From an uncultured Clostridia bacterium (GTDB taxonomy: Bacteria > Bacillota > Clostridia > Christensenellales > Aristaeellaceae), in NCBI GenBank assembly GCA_934675735.1, contig CAKURR010000020.1, forward strand, positions 1-42,392: a stretch of 42,392 nt of DNA, read 5' to 3'. Below the pieces are notes generated by a model, which did no database searches, was not told the DNA's origin, and was given only the letters and a program-made list of their open reading frames with translations. Below, piece by piece: positions 15,020 through 22,844 of this stretch (its first letter is position 1; the number at the start of each line of letters is the position of its first letter). The position numbers and the translations under genes were made by a program.

Positions 15020-15781
15020 TTATCTGTCCTGCTGCGGGTTGCTCCCCTGGGTCAGCAGATTGTCTCTGAGTGCCGCCAACTCGCCCGCGCTGCGCGAAAG
15101 CGCCGCCGCCGCGCCGGAAAGCATTTTATCCACCTGCACGCACGCCTGATTGTAGATGCTGTCCGCGTCCTTTTCGGCGCGCTCGCGCGTCTCGATGGCG
15201 TAAGCCTGAGCGCGTCGGGTGATTTCGTTGTCCTCCACCAGCTTCTGCGCCTGCTGCTGGGCGTTGAAGATGATCTGCTCGGCGCGGGTGTTCGCGTCGG
15301 CGACAATCGCTTCGGAATCCTCCTGAGCCTTGCGGCGCACCTGCTTGTCGTAAGCGTCCGCCTCGGCCTTCACATCCTGCTCAAAGCGCTTGGCGCTTTC
15401 CACCTTTTCGGTGTAAATCGCGTCCGCCTTGCCCGCGGAGGCATCCGCCTCGGCCTTTGCTTCGCCGAGAATCTTCTTTTTCTCATCCAAAATAGCCTGA
15501 GCCTGCACGACCGTGTGCGGCAGCACGATGCGCAGCTGACTGATGAGGTCAATCAGCTCCCCCGTGTCGATGATGCTCAGCGTTTTGGACATCGGCACGC
15601 GGCGCGCGTCGTTGATGCGGGCCTCCAGCTGGTCGATGACCCGCCGCGCCTGCCCGATGCTGTCGCCCGCGCCCGAGGTGCCGTATTCGCGGCGCACGGT
15701 GCGCTGTTCCTGCTCGCTGCTTTCCATCTGCTCCTCCTTCACGTCCGAATTGGGTCTGCGATATCTGCGTTGATTTTCCAT
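15020..15781 (-). CDS. Coiled-coil protein of unknown function (ATP-synthase b/E-subunit-like)
   Basis: A 253-aa acidic, soluble protein with no transmembrane helix. The N-terminal 45 residues are polar and disordered-looking. Residues about 45-100 form a helical region (LSIIDTGELIDLISQLRIVL), and about 95-225 a long Ala/Glu/Lys/Gln-rich coiled coil (DEKKKILGEAKAEADASAGK, AQQQAQKLVEDNEITRRAQA) like the stalk subunits of rotary ATPases or DivIVA-like scaffolds. It lies between coaD (33 bp) and GT2 (18 bp), so probably in one operon. The ATPase resemblance may be only compositional. A cell-envelope scaffold role would fit a GT2 neighbour but is inference. Confidence 0.8.
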   Translation of the reverse strand: MENQRRYRRPNSDVKEEQMESSEQEQRTVRREYGTSGAGDSIGQARRVIDQLEARINDARRVPMSKTLSIIDTGELIDLISQLRIVLPHTVVQAQAILDEKKKILGEAKAEADASAGKADAIYTEKVESAKRFEQDVKAEADAYDKQVRRKAQEDSEAIVADANTRAEQIIFNAQQQAQKLVEDNEITRRAQAYAIETRERAEKDADSIYNQACVQVDKMLSGAAAALSRSAGELAALRDNLLTQGSNPQQDR

Positions 15782-15814
15782 ATTTTATGCTCCAAACAGC
15801 GTGTTGTTTCCGCT

Positions 15815-16294
15815 TTATTTTTGCGAGAGCGCCGCCAGTATCTTTTCGGCCGTCCCCTCCGGCACCATCGGCGAAATATCCCCGCCGAAGGCCGCAACCT
15901 GGCGCACGATGCTCGAAGAGATGCTCGCGCAGTCGTCGCTGGTGGTCATCAGCAGCGTTTCCACGCCGCCCAAACGCTTGTTCACCTGGGCCATCTGGTA
16001 TTCGCTTTCAAAGTCGCCCAACGGCCGAAGCCCGCGGATGACCGCCTTCGCCCCCACCTCGCGGGCGCAGTCGATGAGCAGCCCGCCGTGGGCGATGACC
16101 CGCACGTTGGGCAATTCGCGGCAGGCCGTTTTCAAAAGCTCCACCCGCATCGGCACGGGCAGAAAGCCGTGCTTTTCGGGGTTGTGCATCACCGCGACGA
16201 CCAGTTCCGGACAGAGCGCCGCCGCGCGGCGGATGACGTCCATATGGCCGCGCGTCACCGGATCAAAGCTGCCGGCATAGAGCAGGGTATCCAT
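15815..16294 (-). CDS. coaD: Phosphopantetheine adenylyltransferase
   Basis: A 159-aa cytoplasmic enzyme catalysing the penultimate step of coenzyme A synthesis (4'-phosphopantetheine plus ATP to dephospho-CoA). The nucleotidyltransferase motif YAGSFDPVTRGHMDVIRRAA (residues 6-25) contains the GH of the TxGH-type active site. The RGLRPLGDFESEYQMAQVN segment and C-terminal SISSSIVRQVA are the standard CoaD signatures. Length is exact for the family. Its ATG directly abuts the rsmD stop codon, the common rsmD-coaD pairing. Confidence 0.97.
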   Translation of the reverse strand: MDTLLYAGSFDPVTRGHMDVIRRAAALCPELVVAVMHNPEKHGFLPVPMRVELLKTACRELPNVRVIAHGGLLIDCAREVGAKAVIRGLRPLGDFESEYQMAQVNKRLGGVETLLMTTSDDCASISSSIVRQVAAFGGDISPMVPEGTAEKILAALSQK

Positions 16295-16867
16295 TCACGC
16301 GCCCCCTTCTTCCTCTCGCTGTGCGCGGCGCACGAAGGTGATTTCCGTGTCGCCGTAATGCCGCAAATCAAAAGCTTCAAAGCGCGCATCGAGCATCGGC
16401 GCGCGCCCCTTTCTGTGCTCCACCACGAGCAGAAACGCGCCGCTCAGCAGCCCCTTGTCATAGAGTGCCGCGCACATTTCGCCCGTATTCTCCATTTTGT
16501 AAGGCGGGTCGATGAAAACCAAATCAAACTGCGCGCCCTCCGCCGCCAGCGCGTCCATCGCCGCGTGGTAATCCCGCGCGATGAAACGGCACTTGCCGCC
16601 CAGCCGCGTCGTCTCCATGTTTTTGCGGATGGCCGCGCCCGCCGCCCTGTCCATATCCACCAGCACGGCGCTCTGCGCGCCGCGGCTGACGGCCTCCAGC
16701 GACAGCGCGCCCGTGCCCGCAAACAGGTCGAGCACCCGCGCGTCCTCCACATCCCAGCGGATGATGTTGAACAGCGATTCGCGCACATAATCCTGCGTCG
16801 GGCGCGTTTTGGCCCCCGCCGGGGCGACAATCGTGCGCCCGCGCGCATCTCCGCCGATGATTCGCAT
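16295..16867 (-). CDS. rsmD: 16S rRNA (guanine-966-N2)-methyltransferase
   Basis: A 190-aa SAM-dependent methyltransferase acting on G966 of 16S rRNA during 30S assembly. MRIIGGDARGR is the family start. The SAM motif LDLFAGTGALSLEAVSRGA begins near residue 46, and the catalytic DPPY lies near residue 125 (VFIDPPYKME). ATG 16867 follows AAGGAG. It is the first gene of the operon rsmD-coaD-coiled coil-GT2-mazG, with a near-consensus promoter 38 bp upstream. Confidence 0.96.
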   Translation of the reverse strand: MRIIGGDARGRTIVAPAGAKTRPTQDYVRESLFNIIRWDVEDARVLDLFAGTGALSLEAVSRGAQSAVLVDMDRAAGAAIRKNMETTRLGGKCRFIARDYHAAMDALAAEGAQFDLVFIDPPYKMENTGEMCAALYDKGLLSGAFLLVVEHRKGRAPMLDARFEAFDLRHYGDTEITFVRRAQREEEGGA

Positions 16868-16904
16868 CGATTTCTTCTCCTTAAAAACCCGTTATGCTCC
16901 GTTC

Positions 16905-16933
16905 ATTATATCAGATGCATCCGCCAAATTCAA
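16905..16933 (-). promoter_or_regulatory. Promoter of the rsmD-coaD-...-mazG operon
   Basis: On the minus strand: TTGAAT (16928-16933), 17-bp spacer, TATAAT (16905-16910). It lies just after the stop of the preceding membrane-protein gene, so it separates the two operons. Confidence 0.85.
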
Positions 16934-16942
16934 CCCGCCGCA

Positions 16943-17776
16943 TCAGATGAGCTCCTTCTTCTTGTGCTCCTCCTGCCCCGCGCGCCGGCCGTAGTGCACG
17001 TCGCCGCCGCTGCCGAGCAGCTCGGATACCATGCTCTTCTTCTGTGCCTTGCGCACGGCGGCCTTTTTGGCGCGGCGCTGCATGCTCTGCCGCTTGGCAT
17101 AGACGGCGGGCGCGCGCAGATAGCCGACCATGCACGCGGCGGGATAGGTCATCACCATCAGCGGGGTCAGGCGGTCGATGAGCTGCGCCGCCGTCTGCGG
17201 GTCGGGGAACAGGTTGATGTAAATCAGCACCGTCAGCCGCACGACCAGCCGAACGCCGTCGCGCAGGGTGAAGGCCGTGCTCTGCGCATAGGCCGCCAGC
17301 GGCGCCATCACATCCTCGCGCGCGCCGTATGTGCCCGTCAGCCACGCGGGCAGATCCTGCAAAGCGTAGGTATACGGTTCAGCCGTCGCCGCCAGATACA
17401 GGCTCAGCGCCAGCGGAATGCCGAACACGACCATGCAGGCGCAAAGCGCCTTCATCGGCTGATAGCACGCCGCCTCTTCCTTCCTCGTGAGCGGCCTGCC
17501 CAGCTTTTCCAGCCTGTCCGCCGCATGGCTCGCGTCCGCGTCGGCCACGCCGCGCGTCAGCCCCTCGCTGTACATCATCAGCAGAATGCCGGAGAGAATC
17601 GCCAGCGAGATGATGTCCCGCAGGATGATTGAACCGATGGCCTGCAAGGCGCTGAACATCAGCCCCATCACCGCCACCGCAGCGAGAATCACGGCCATTC
17701 TGCCCGCCATCGGCCAGACGCGCGCGCCCCAGTGCTTCGCGCGGCGGAGGGGCTTTTTCGTTTTTTTGCTGTTCAT
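16943..17776 (-). CDS. Multi-span membrane protein of unknown function
   Basis: A 277-aa protein with a very basic N-terminus (MNSKKTKKPLRRAKHWG) and about six hydrophobic helices (around 25-45, 48-68, 110-135, 185-210 and 225-245 are clearest). It ends in a strongly basic tail (RRAKKAAVRKAQKKS) that should face the cytoplasm. No enzymatic motif is visible. ATG 17776 overlaps the cyclo-ligase stop (ATGA) behind GGGAGG, so it is the coupled last gene of alr-5FCL. I do not recognise a named family. Confidence 0.75.
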   Translation of the reverse strand: MNSKKTKKPLRRAKHWGARVWPMAGRMAVILAAVAVMGLMFSALQAIGSIILRDIISLAILSGILLMMYSEGLTRGVADADASHAADRLEKLGRPLTRKEEAACYQPMKALCACMVVFGIPLALSLYLAATAEPYTYALQDLPAWLTGTYGAREDVMAPLAAYAQSTAFTLRDGVRLVVRLTVLIYINLFPDPQTAAQLIDRLTPLMVMTYPAACMVGYLRAPAVYAKRQSMQRRAKKAAVRKAQKKSMVSELLGSGGDVHYGRRAGQEEHKKKELI

Positions 17777-18342
17777 GTCGTTTCCTCCCGTGTGATGATG
17801 GTGTGGTTCGGCGTAATCACGATATCCATGCGCGCGTCGTGTGTCTCCGTCGGCACGGCTTCCGTCAGTGCAAAGTCGTGGCATACGCCGACGCACACGG
17901 CCCGCGTTAGGCCGAGGTATCTGTCGTAATAGCCGCCGCCCTGCCCCAATCGGCCGCCGCGCCTGTCAAACACCGTGCCCGGCACGAGCATCAAATCGAT
18001 CTCCTCCGGCGCGACGGGCAGGCAGGCCGCGCCCGGCTCCAAAATGCCGTATGCGCCCCGCTTCAGCTCGGAAAGCCGCGCCACCCGATACGCGCGCATC
18101 ACGCCTTCCCCTTCGCATCGGGGCAGGGCCAGCGTCTTGCCTGCGGCAAGCGCATCGCGCAAAACCGCGTCGAGCGCCAATTCGCCCCGAACGGCGGCGT
18201 AGGCCATCACGACCCGCGCGTTTTGATACGCGTCGAGCGCCAAAATCCGCGCGGCGGCGGCCTGTGCGGCTTCCCGCTGCGCCTGTTCGCTCAGCGCCCG
18301 CCGCGCCTGCCGCATCTGCGCGCGCAGTTCGTCCTTGTTCAT
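17773..18342 (-). CDS. 5-formyltetrahydrofolate cyclo-ligase
   Basis: A 189-aa enzyme converting 5-formyl-THF to 5,10-methenyl-THF with ATP, rescuing folate. The N-terminal MNKDELRAQMRQARRALSEQ is the usual start. The family signature PGTVFDRRGGRLGQGGGYYD is at about 135-154, followed by RYLGL and a conserved VGVCHDFAL. ATG 18342 overlaps the alr stop as ATGA; the frame is open much further upstream, but only as a shadow of alr. It forms a tightly coupled operon with alr and the membrane protein. Confidence 0.93.
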   Translation of the reverse strand: MNKDELRAQMRQARRALSEQAQREAAQAAAARILALDAYQNARVVMAYAAVRGELALDAVLRDALAAGKTLALPRCEGEGVMRAYRVARLSELKRGAYGILEPGAACLPVAPEEIDLMLVPGTVFDRRGGRLGQGGGYYDRYLGLTRAVCVGVCHDFALTEAVPTETHDARMDIVITPNHTIITREETT

Positions 18343-19451
18343 GCGTTGATATACACGCGCGGCACGCGCCTGCTCGGCGAGCAGAGCACCTCGTAGCTGA
18401 TGGTATCCAGCCACGAAGCCATCTCTTCCGCGTCGATGACTTCCTCGCCCTGCCGCCCGAGCAGCACCACCTCGTCGCCGACCCGAGCGCCCGGGATATC
18501 TGTCACATCGACCATCAGCTGATCCATGCACACGCGGCCCAGAATCGGCGCGCGCCGCCCGCGCACGAGCACGCAGCCCTTGCCGGAAATGCCGCGCCGA
18601 TAGCCGTCCGCATAGCCGACGGGCACGGTCATCACGACGGTCGGGCGCTTTGCCTCAAACCGGCCGCCGTAGCTCACACGGTCGCCGGGCGCAATCGTCT
18701 TGACGTACACGCCGCGCGTCACCCAGCGCATCGCGGGCTGCAAATCCTTCGCTTCCGGCACGGGCGGATAACCGTAGAGCGCCAGCCCGCCGCGCACCAT
18801 GTCCGCGTGCAGCTGCGGATAGCGGAAGATGCTCGCGGTGTTCGCGCCGTGGCAGACGAGCCTGCCCGCGTGCACCGCCTTGACGGCGCTGCACAGCGCT
18901 TCAAACCGCGCAATCTGGTGCAGCGTGCCGGTCGGGTCGTCCTCGTCGGCGGTGGCCATGTGGGTGAAGCAGCCCGTCAGTTCAATGCCGCTCAGGCTGT
19001 CGATGAGCCGCGCCAGCGTCTGCGCCTCTTCTTCGGTGCGCACGCCGATGCGGTTCATGCCCGTATCCAGCTTGAGGTGCACGGCCGCCGTTCGGCCGAG
19101 CTTCTGCCCCGCCCGAGCCAGCGCGCGGATGCGGCTTTCGTCAAAAACGACCTGCGTCAGGCCGTACTGCACGACGGCCTCCGCCGCGCTCTCTTCAATG
19201 CCGCCGAGCACGAGAATCGGCGCGGCGATGCCCGCATTCCTCAGCTCGATGCCCTCTTCGGGGATGGCGACGGCCAGCATGTCCGCCCCCGCCTCCAGCG
19301 CCGCCTTCGCGACGGGCACCGCCCCGTGGCCGTAGGCATCCGCCTTCACGACGGCCAGAAACTTGGCGCCGCCCGCAATGTGGCTTTTCATCACGCCGAC
19401 GTTGTGGCGAATGGCCGCCAAATCGATTTCACAAACATTATATCGCTGCAT
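18339..19451 (-). CDS. alr: Alanine racemase
   Basis: A 370-aa PLP enzyme making D-alanine for peptidoglycan. VKADAYGHGA carries the PLP lysine (Lys36). Other family blocks are the LDTGMNRIGV segment, the catalytic-tyrosine region VSYGGRF, and GRVCMDQLMVDVT near the C-terminus. Length matches. The start is MQRYNVCEIDLAAIRHNVGV, as in most Alr proteins; the site upstream is weak (CCGGAA). A reading frame open to 19922 runs back through repeat and promoter and is not used. It is the first gene of the operon, with a degenerate repeat copy in its leader. Confidence 0.96.
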   Translation of the reverse strand: MQRYNVCEIDLAAIRHNVGVMKSHIAGGAKFLAVVKADAYGHGAVPVAKAALEAGADMLAVAIPEEGIELRNAGIAAPILVLGGIEESAAEAVVQYGLTQVVFDESRIRALARAGQKLGRTAAVHLKLDTGMNRIGVRTEEEAQTLARLIDSLSGIELTGCFTHMATADEDDPTGTLHQIARFEALCSAVKAVHAGRLVCHGANTASIFRYPQLHADMVRGGLALYGYPPVPEAKDLQPAMRWVTRGVYVKTIAPGDRVSYGGRFEAKRPTVVMTVPVGYADGYRRGISGKGCVLVRGRRAPILGRVCMDQLMVDVTDIPGARVGDEVVLLGRQGEEVIDAEEMASWLDTISYEVLCSPSRRVPRVYINA

Positions 19452-19491
19452 GGTTATTCCGGCTTTCTTTGGGGATTTTTGGGGAATAGCG

Positions 19492-19545
19492 GCCGGGGCA
19501 TGGCCCCAAACGCCGCCAATCCGCTCGGCTTTCCCTCTTTTAGCG
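19492..19545 (-). repeat. Modular palindromic element, degenerate copy 5
   Basis: Only module III is clear (GGGGC ATG GCCCC, about 19496-19508), followed by a CTCGG/TTCCCTC segment resembling the module II-I joint. It lies in the alr 5' leader between promoter and start codon. Confidence 0.5.
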
Positions 19546-19548
19546 TTT

Positions 19549-19577
19549 ATTATACCGCGAACAGCCCCAAAAGGAAA
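19549..19577 (-). promoter_or_regulatory. Probable promoter of the alr operon
   Basis: A perfect TATAAT on the minus strand (19549-19554) with a weak -35 TTTCCT (19572-19577) at 17 bp. Confidence 0.5.
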
Positions 19578-19644
19578 GACATGCCTTCTTTTTTCCCGCG
19601 CCCCCTCATACCTATGACCGCGTTCAATCGAAGGGAGGGCTTTT

Positions 19645-20670
19645 ATGGACATCCTCTGCTGTGCGCTGGCGCTGCTGGGCGGCGTCATCGGCGCGGGCTT
19701 CGCCTCGGGCCGCGAAATCGTGCGCTTCTTTGCCGCCCACGGCGCGATGGGCTTCGTCGCAATCGTCTTTGCGCTGCTCACGCTCTCCGCCCTGTTTCTC
19801 GCCCTGCCCGAAAGGCTGGCGGCCGTCGGGCAGAGCGGCCTGTCGGGCCTGTGCGCGGCGCGCTTCGGCGCGCGCGTGGGCGGGGTGTGCAGCGCGCTGT
19901 TTTTTCTGCTCTCCGCCGTCACGGGCGGCGCGATGCTCGCGGCCTGTGCGGAGCTTTCGGCGCTCGTCTGGCCGATTCGCCACGCCTACGCCCTCGGCTT
20001 TGCCGCTACGGCGGTGCTCGCCGCGCTGCTCTGCGCGTTTGAAACGCGCGGGCCTGCCGCTGCCGGCGGCGCGCTGTGCGTGCTGATGCCCCTTCTGCTC
20101 GTTCGGCTGCTGGGCCTGCCGGAGGGCGAAGCGGGCTTTCTGCCGCAAGGGCCGCCCGACTCGGCGGTGCGCGCCGCGCTGGACGGCGTGCTCTATGCCG
20201 CGCTGAACGCCGCGATGATGGCGGGCGCCGTGCCGATGCTTCTGGCGCTCCCCCGCCGCCGCCGCAGAATCTGTGTTGCGCTGCTGGCCCTGCTCTTCGG
20301 CGGCATGCTGACGCTCGGCATGCTCGTCTGCCAACGGCAGATGCAGAGCGTGCTCATGCAGCCGCTCCCCTTCGTCCGGCTCAGCCGCAGTCTCGGCGCG
20401 GGCGGCTATCTGCTCGTCGCGCTGTGCCTGTACGCGGCGGCGCTGTCCACCCTGTGCGCGATGCTCTGCGCAATGACGAATCTGCTGCCGCGCTTTTTGG
20501 CGCGCTATGCGCGACTGACGATTTCCGCGCTCTTATGCGCCGCCGTGGCGCTCATGGGATTCGGGCGCATCGTGCAGAGCGGTTATCCGATTCTGGGCGC
20601 GCTGTGCGCGGCGCTGCTGGCCCTGCTCGTCCTGCCCGTTCATCAGGAGGCGAGCAAGTCCGCCAGATAG
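19645..20670 (+). CDS. YkvI-like multi-span membrane transporter
   Basis: A 341-aa very hydrophobic protein with about ten transmembrane helices. It opens with ALLGGVIGAGFASGREIVRF, the glycine-rich unwound first helix seen in YkvI-type members of the LeuT-fold transporters. TM6-like ALDGVLYAALNAAMMAGAVP lies near residue 180. ATG 19645 has GAAGGGAGG upstream. Its last 28 bp overlap, tail to tail, the end of the oppositely oriented M1-like gene. The substrate is unknown; related proteins are loosely linked to amino acid or spore germination transport. Unusually rich in Ala and Leu. Confidence 0.8.
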   Translation: MDILCCALALLGGVIGAGFASGREIVRFFAAHGAMGFVAIVFALLTLSALFLALPERLAAVGQSGLSGLCAARFGARVGGVCSALFFLLSAVTGGAMLAACAELSALVWPIRHAYALGFAATAVLAALLCAFETRGPAAAGGALCVLMPLLLVRLLGLPEGEAGFLPQGPPDSAVRAALDGVLYAALNAAMMAGAVPMLLALPRRRRRICVALLALLFGGMLTLGMLVCQRQMQSVLMQPLPFVRLSRSLGAGGYLLVALCLYAAALSTLCAMLCAMTNLLPRFLARYARLTISALLCAAVALMGFGRIVQSGYPILGALCAALLALLVLPVHQEASKSAR

Positions 20671-22055
20671 CCGCTCCAATCGTTTCCGGTCGCGGCCTTA
20701 AACGCGTCCTCCAGCGCTTCAAGGCTGCCGATTCCGCCCGCGTTTTGGTCGATATACGTTTGGAGCGCGCGGATGAACGTCTCCTGCCCGACGGCCTGCT
20801 CAATGCCCATCAGCCCCGCCGCGCCTGCGTCGCGCAGCACCTGAGTCATCTCGCCGTCACCGCCGAAATGCTCGGTCGATGCGCCGACGACTACGCCGTG
20901 CGGCCTGGTGAGCCGCGTCGCGACCTCGATTTCGTCGTAAAACCGCTTTTCATACGCCGCGTCGCCCTCTCTCTGCCGATACGCCATCAATTCGACGCAG
21001 GAGGCGAGCGTTTCGCTCAGCCACGGCGCGTTCCACGGGTCGTTTTCCACCTGAACGCCGAAAATCTGGCGCGCGCAGAGCCGCGTCAGCTGCGCCATCA
21101 GCGCGTCGCCCTGCACGTCGGCATCGACGGCGACGAGCGCCGACCCGAGCGCGCCGTCCGTTCGGCCCGTTTTCGCCTGCACCACCGTCAGCGACGAAAA
21201 CGGATAGGCAAAGCCCGACGACTCAACGGCCTCCAACGCATCTGCCGCCGCGTCCCGCAGTCTCGACGCGGTGCGCGCGTTCTCCGCCAGCGCCGTAATC
21301 AGCACGCCGCCCGCCGTCGTCTGCCGAATCGCGCCGTTCGTGCGCAGCGCGAAGGCAATCTCCCGCGCGCCGGAAAGCTGCATCGTCAGCGTCTTTGTGC
21401 CGTCGTCGTTTTGGGTTTCGTCCGTCCACGCGCCGCCAAACGCCGCCTGCACGGTTTTCGGCACGGTCAGCGCCAGACGGATATCCATCGCCTGCCCGTA
21501 GCTCGTTTCGGCCAGCTCGTCATAGACGTCCGTGCGCCACGCGCCGTTTTCCCGCATGGCGGGCAGGGGCAGCGCGCCGATGAGCAGCGCGCTTTCATCC
21601 GTTCTGCCGATAACGCCTTCCGCGCGCGGCACAATCAGCGCGACATGCCAGCTGATTTCCAGCGTTTCTCCCGCGCGCCACGGCGTTTGGATGCGCCAGA
21701 CGGAGGTGTCGCCGCTGTCCATGCCGATTGGCACGCTTTCGCCGTTCACCGTCGCGCCGGAGAGCGTCACGCTCCCCTGCTGAATCGCGTTCGGGTACGC
21801 GCGCAGCACAATTTCCGAAAGGTCCTCGCCCGTGCGGTTGGTCGCCGTCAGATACATGTCGCCCTTCACCGTGCGCAAATCCTCGGTCACCTCCGCGCTG
21901 ACGGTCACGTAATCCCGCTCGGCGCTCGGCGCAAACGGCGCTTCCGCCGCAAGCATCGTCTTTTGCGTACGGCTCAGCGCGAACGCGCATGCGCCCGCCA
22001 GCAGGATGAGCAGCGCGGCCAGCAGCAGCGTGTTTCTTCGCGAAAAGAGCTTCAT
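20643..22055 (-). CDS. M1-aminopeptidase-like protein lacking the HExxH zinc motif (predicted pseudoenzyme)
   Basis: A 470-aa protein with an N-terminal membrane anchor or weak lipobox (LLILLAGACAF, residues 16-26) and an extracytoplasmic body. Residues about 48-235 resemble the beta-sandwich domain of M1 peptidases. The segment RLCARQIFG (325-333) aligns with the canonical HExxHQWFG, but both His and the Glu are replaced (Arg325, Leu326, Arg329). The downstream WLSETLAS keeps the third ligand position (Glu348). The GxMEN substrate motif is also absent (GALGSAL at 301). ATG 22055 follows GGGAGG. It may be a binding or scaffold protein; an independently evolved activity cannot be excluded. Confidence 0.75.
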   Translation of the reverse strand: MKLFSRRNTLLLAALLILLAGACAFALSRTQKTMLAAEAPFAPSAERDYVTVSAEVTEDLRTVKGDMYLTATNRTGEDLSEIVLRAYPNAIQQGSVTLSGATVNGESVPIGMDSGDTSVWRIQTPWRAGETLEISWHVALIVPRAEGVIGRTDESALLIGALPLPAMRENGAWRTDVYDELAETSYGQAMDIRLALTVPKTVQAAFGGAWTDETQNDDGTKTLTMQLSGAREIAFALRTNGAIRQTTAGGVLITALAENARTASRLRDAAADALEAVESSGFAYPFSSLTVVQAKTGRTDGALGSALVAVDADVQGDALMAQLTRLCARQIFGVQVENDPWNAPWLSETLASCVELMAYRQREGDAAYEKRFYDEIEVATRLTRPHGVVVGASTEHFGGDGEMTQVLRDAGAAGLMGIEQAVGQETFIRALQTYIDQNAGGIGSLEALEDAFKAATGNDWSGYLADLLAS

Positions 22056-22117
22056 AGCATGCCTCCCTGTGAACATAAAAAGAAACTGTCAAGTTCAATT
22101 CCAATCATTCTAAGTTG

Positions 22118-22225
22118 TTCCTGCCAATGGAGCTTTGCCCCATACCCCACCAAAGGGCTTTCGTTTTCTGCCGTTTGTTTCCGCCACAGGCGGCAACGAC
22201 CGAAAACCTCTTTGGAAACCTTCGG
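22118..22225 (-). repeat. Modular palindromic element, diverged copy 6
   Basis: The module III remnant is GGAGCTTTGCCCC at about 22128-22140. Module II is replaced by an imperfect AAAGG/CCTTT-type segment, and module I-like GTTTCCGCC/GGCGGCAAC lies around 22177-22198. It fills the gap between the M1-like and zinc-ribbon genes. Confidence 0.45.
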
Positions 22226-22286
22226 GCAAAAAAATCGGTTTTTTCACTTAGAATAACGGATTTATGAGCTTGACAGCTGATTTGCA

Positions 22287-22703
22287 TTATGCCTTTTTAT
22301 CGAATTTGATGCCGCAGTTTTTGCAAGTGATGGTCACATTGCCCACGCCGCGCGGCACGCGCAGCCGCTGTTTGCACTTCGGGCAGGTGAAATAGCGGTA
22401 TTTCTTGCCGTTTTTCAGCCGATTGACCCACTCCGTGAAGCCGCGGCGCACACCCTCGGTCTTGCTCAGATAGACCTCGTTTTCGTGCGCCCGACGGTAC
22501 CTGTCCTTGCTGAACATGCGGAAAAACGCCGCAATCAGCAGCGCGTCGGAAAGCACCATCGCGACCATCCGCGCGCCCGTGAACGAACCGATAATCGAGA
22601 TGACCAGCGCCGCGATAACCAGCGCCATGCTGAGCTGATCCGCGCCATAGCGCCCGCTCATGAACCGCGCAAACGACGCGCGCATTTTATCGAAGAAACC
22701 CAT
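22287..22703 (-). CDS. Membrane protein with C-terminal zinc ribbon
   Basis: A 138-aa protein. Residues about 25-65 form two hydrophobic helices (MALVIAALVISIIGSF, MVAMVLSDALLIAAFF). The C-terminal 40 residues hold CPKC...CKNC, a four-Cys zinc ribbon (about 110-131), following a basic linker. ATG 22703 follows CAGGAGG. Such Clostridia proteins have no proven role; the ribbon probably faces the cytoplasm. A promoter lies 92 bp upstream, between it and the PHP gene. Confidence 0.8.
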   Translation of the reverse strand: MGFFDKMRASFARFMSGRYGADQLSMALVIAALVISIIGSFTGARMVAMVLSDALLIAAFFRMFSKDRYRRAHENEVYLSKTEGVRRGFTEWVNRLKNGKKYRYFTCPKCKQRLRVPRGVGNVTITCKNCGIKFDKKA

Positions 22704-22794
22704 GTTTCAAAACCTCCTGCATATGTCGGGAATCGCACGGCCCGGCCACATGCACAAGGCCAAGCCTGCGCCGCATACCAAGCCGCTTTTATCC

Positions 22795-22823
22795 AGCATA
22801 CGCCAACGCGGCGCGCCTGTCAA
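22795..22823 (-). promoter_or_regulatory. Promoter of the zinc-ribbon gene
   Basis: On the minus strand: perfect TTGACA (22818-22823), 17-bp spacer, TATGCT (22795-22800). Confidence 0.8.
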
Positions 22824-22844
22824 CACCTTTTGCGCGCGGGTCAC

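Noticed and set aside
15515..17632. A 705-aa plus-strand frame over coaD and rsmD
   Set aside because: Shadow of coaD, rsmD and neighbours with strong motifs; low-complexity Arg/His/Ala composition, no ribosome binding site.
17841..20042. A 733-aa plus-strand frame opposite alr
   Set aside because: Antisense to alr and the cyclo-ligase, then out of frame with the YkvI-like gene; no domain content.
20076..22256. A 726-aa plus-strand frame over the M1-like gene
   Set aside because: Antisense and out-of-frame shadow; rich in Arg and Ala, no motif.
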